Source: an uncultured Caulobacterales bacterium (GTDB lineage Bacteria > Pseudomonadota > Alphaproteobacteria > Caulobacterales > Maricaulaceae). Taken from it: a stretch of 45,399 nt of DNA. The stretch covers positions 1 through 45,399 of the forward strand of contig CALLBD010000029.1 in assembly GCA_938001915.1 (NCBI GenBank). The letters run 5' to 3'. A program made the position numbers and the translations under genes. This document shows, one piece after another, positions 44,576 to 45,399 of this stretch (its first letter is position 1; every line of letters starts with the position of its first letter). The notes under the pieces were generated by a model. The model was not told where the DNA came from. It saw only the letters and a list, made by a program, of their open reading frames with translations, and did no database searches.

Positions 44576-44844
44576 TAGAACATATCCTCAATATCGCTAT
44601 GTGAACCTTTTGTGCGGGGTTGAAGGGTAAGCTCCAAATCGAGGGCACGCAGCAAATCCATAATTGTGCTTAGCTTGACAGTCTCAAGACCGTTCTCAAT
44701 CTGTGATATTGTTCCCTGACGCAAACCCGCTCGTTTCGCGAGCGCGCTTTGCGTCAAGTCCTCTGCTCTTCGATAGCGCTGCAAGACCACCCCTAGTGTC
44801 TTGGAGGAGCGGATTAATTCAGATGTGTTGCTCTTGTTCTTCAT
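44575..44844 (-). CDS. hipB: HipB-family antitoxin (XRE-type HTH)
   Basis: An 89-residue protein with the XRE-family HTH LGVVLQRYRRAEDLTQSALAKRAGLRQGTISQIENG, ending in DIEDMF. It should bind HipA and repress the operon. ATG 44844 is chosen over an upstream start at 44880, because the upstream codons cover the first operator. The stop overlaps the hipA ATG by one base. Confidence 0.92.
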   Translation of the reverse strand: MKNKSNTSELIRSSKTLGVVLQRYRRAEDLTQSALAKRAGLRQGTISQIENGLETVKLSTIMDLLRALDLELTLQPRTKGSHSDIEDMF

Positions 44845-44853
44845 GCGTATGTA

Positions 44854-44920
44854 TATACGCCATAACGTATAAATTGTCAATATACGCTATAGCAGATAAA
44901 AATTATTTATACGCTGTAAC
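44854..44920 (-). promoter_or_regulatory. Three evenly spaced HipB operators
   Basis: TATACGCCATAAC (44854-44866), TATACGCTATAGC (44881-44893) and TATACGCTGTAAC (44908-44920) lie exactly 27 bases apart in one orientation, just upstream of hipB. The first also forms the dyad GCGTAT/ATACGC (44845-44860). They fit cooperative autorepression. Confidence 0.75.
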
Positions 44921-45168
44921 GGATTAGAGTGCATATCGTTATAGATAGATACAGTAGCGAAAAACTTTGGTCTTAATATGCCCAGCTTTCTAAAAGTCTT
45001 GTGATCTCACTCTTGAGGAGCCAATCACCCTCAGAAGGGCTTGCGAGATAGTGAGGCAAAAACCGTCGTATTGGCACGCAAAGTAAATCAATATAATAGA
45101 GCGTTTAAACTGACCTGCTGAGAACTAGGCTTAGAGTGCCGATTTAGCTTAATTTTAGTTTCGGATAT

Positions 45169-45311
45169 TGTGCTACAAAAGCAATCTTCTTTTGTGCTAC
45201 TTTTTAGATTTGACAACTGGTTAAGTCATTGATAATAAACATATATTGGCCTTTGTTTGCCGCATCCCCGGTGCGCCATTTCTCTCATCCTTAAGACCGT
45301 TAAGTCATTGG
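45169..45311 (+). other. attR flanking repeats and putative arm sites
   Basis: TGTGCTAC occurs at 45169-45176 and 45193-45200, on the inner side of the core. TTAAGTCATTGA (45221-45232) and TTAAGTCATTGG (45300-45311) lie 39 and 40 bases from the core start, mirroring the left end. Confidence 0.5.
45260..45280 (+). repeat. Right attachment core (attR)
   Basis: Same 21-mer as 1823-1843 with one change, same orientation. Sequence to its right (TAAGTCATTGGAAAGAC, later TACAATGGA) also resembles what follows the left core (TAAGTCGTTGAAAAGAC, TACAATGAA), which argues for a second integrase unit. Confidence 0.75.
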
Positions 45312-45382
45312 AAAGACTACGTTTTTCCAACGTTATCTCGTAAACCCCCCCATTTGGGGGCAAGACTGGGGTACAATGGATT

Positions 45383-45399
45383 ATGACCATTCGCCAAAA
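45383..45399 (+). CDS. Possible start of a third integrase gene, cut by window
   Basis: ATG 45383 begins M-T-I-R-Q at the same distance class from a core as integrase 1 (about 123 versus 147 bases) and behind the same TACAATG-like sequence. Only five codons are visible, so the call rests on position and flanking similarity. Confidence 0.4.

Larger units (their letters stand above)
1823..45280. mobile_element. Integrative and conjugative element, about 43.4 kb
   Basis: The element is bounded by a 21-base direct repeat with one mismatch (1823-1843 and 45260-45280). An integrase gene lies just inside the left copy, and the interior holds an excisionase-like gene, relaxase, coupling protein and a complete trb-type type IV secretion operon. 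Short TGTGCTAC-like repeats sit on the inner side of both cores, as integrase arm sites do. Cargo is a defence operon, ArdA, a SOS-type polymerase, a PIN-domain protein and hipBA. The sequence right of the right core resembles the sequence right of the left core, so another related element probably follows in tandem. Boundaries are inferred from the repeats only. Confidence 0.8.
44921..45382. other. Right-end non-coding region
   Basis: No gene is seen between the hipB operators and the probable next integrase. It is AT-rich and holds the right attachment region (45169-45311) and a C-run/G-run hairpin near 45344-45362 just before the next start codon. Confidence 0.6.

Noticed and set aside
44854-44920. 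CRISPR-like array
   Set aside because: Only three 13-base repeats with 14-base gaps directly upstream of hipB; these are operators.
1-45399. Insertion sequences
   Set aside because: No transposase frame and no terminal inverted repeats with target duplications were seen.

Overview
The window carries one nearly complete integrative and conjugative element (ICE) of about 43.4 kb (roughly 1823 to 45280) from an alphaproteobacterium. Three things point to that class: the tra/trb gene set with DUF736, DUF2285, DUF2840 and DUF2274 partners, direct-repeat LexA boxes of the GTTC-N7-GTTC kind, and moderate GC. A marine Hyphomonadaceae/Caulobacterales-type host is my guess, not a demonstrated fact.

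Layout. (1) 1-1541: 3' part of a DNA adenine methyltransferase gene outside the element. (2) 1783-1958: left attachment region, followed by tyrosine integrase 1 (1970-3307). (3) 15224-3340, minus strand: a six-gene, tightly coupled defence operon in the order PLD-like/SNF2 helicase, DUF262-DUF1524 (GmrSD-like) nuclease, DUF4391 protein, an unrecognised protein with a duplicated zinc module, type III Mod, type III Res. (4) 15479-16804: integrase 2, closely related to integrase 1. (5) 16838-18657: cargo (small WPIFE protein, metallophosphoesterase, thermonuclease-like protein, small membrane protein). (6) 19145-20655: Y-family DNA polymerase plus a small Cys-rich protein behind a LexA box. (7) 21145-24386: antirestriction ArdA, three small proteins, ParB-like protein. 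(8) 25128-29911: DUF736, DUF2285 regulator, excisionase-like HTH, DUF2840, TraF peptidase, oriT-like hairpin cluster, relaxase. (9) 29995-30894: an AT-rich PIN-domain/membrane protein gene. (10) 31021-43227: VirD4/TraG coupling protein and a full trb mating-pair operon (trbB, C, D, E, J, L, F, G, I) with RHH, DUF2274 and WPIFE small proteins. (11) 43271-44844: hipBA with three evenly spaced operators. (12) 45169-45311: right attachment region, followed by what looks like the first codons of a third related integrase.

How it works together (inference): integrase 1 and the excisionase-like protein move the element, the DUF2285 protein probably activates excision, the relaxase/TraG/Trb machinery transfers it, ArdA protects it on entry, the defence operon pays its way by restricting foreign DNA, and hipBA stabilises it. 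LexA boxes upstream of the polymerase and of the DUF2285 gene suggest coupling to DNA damage. The most novel part is the defence operon: a known PLD-helicase/DUF4391/type III cassette into which a DUF262 nuclease and a double zinc-module protein are built.
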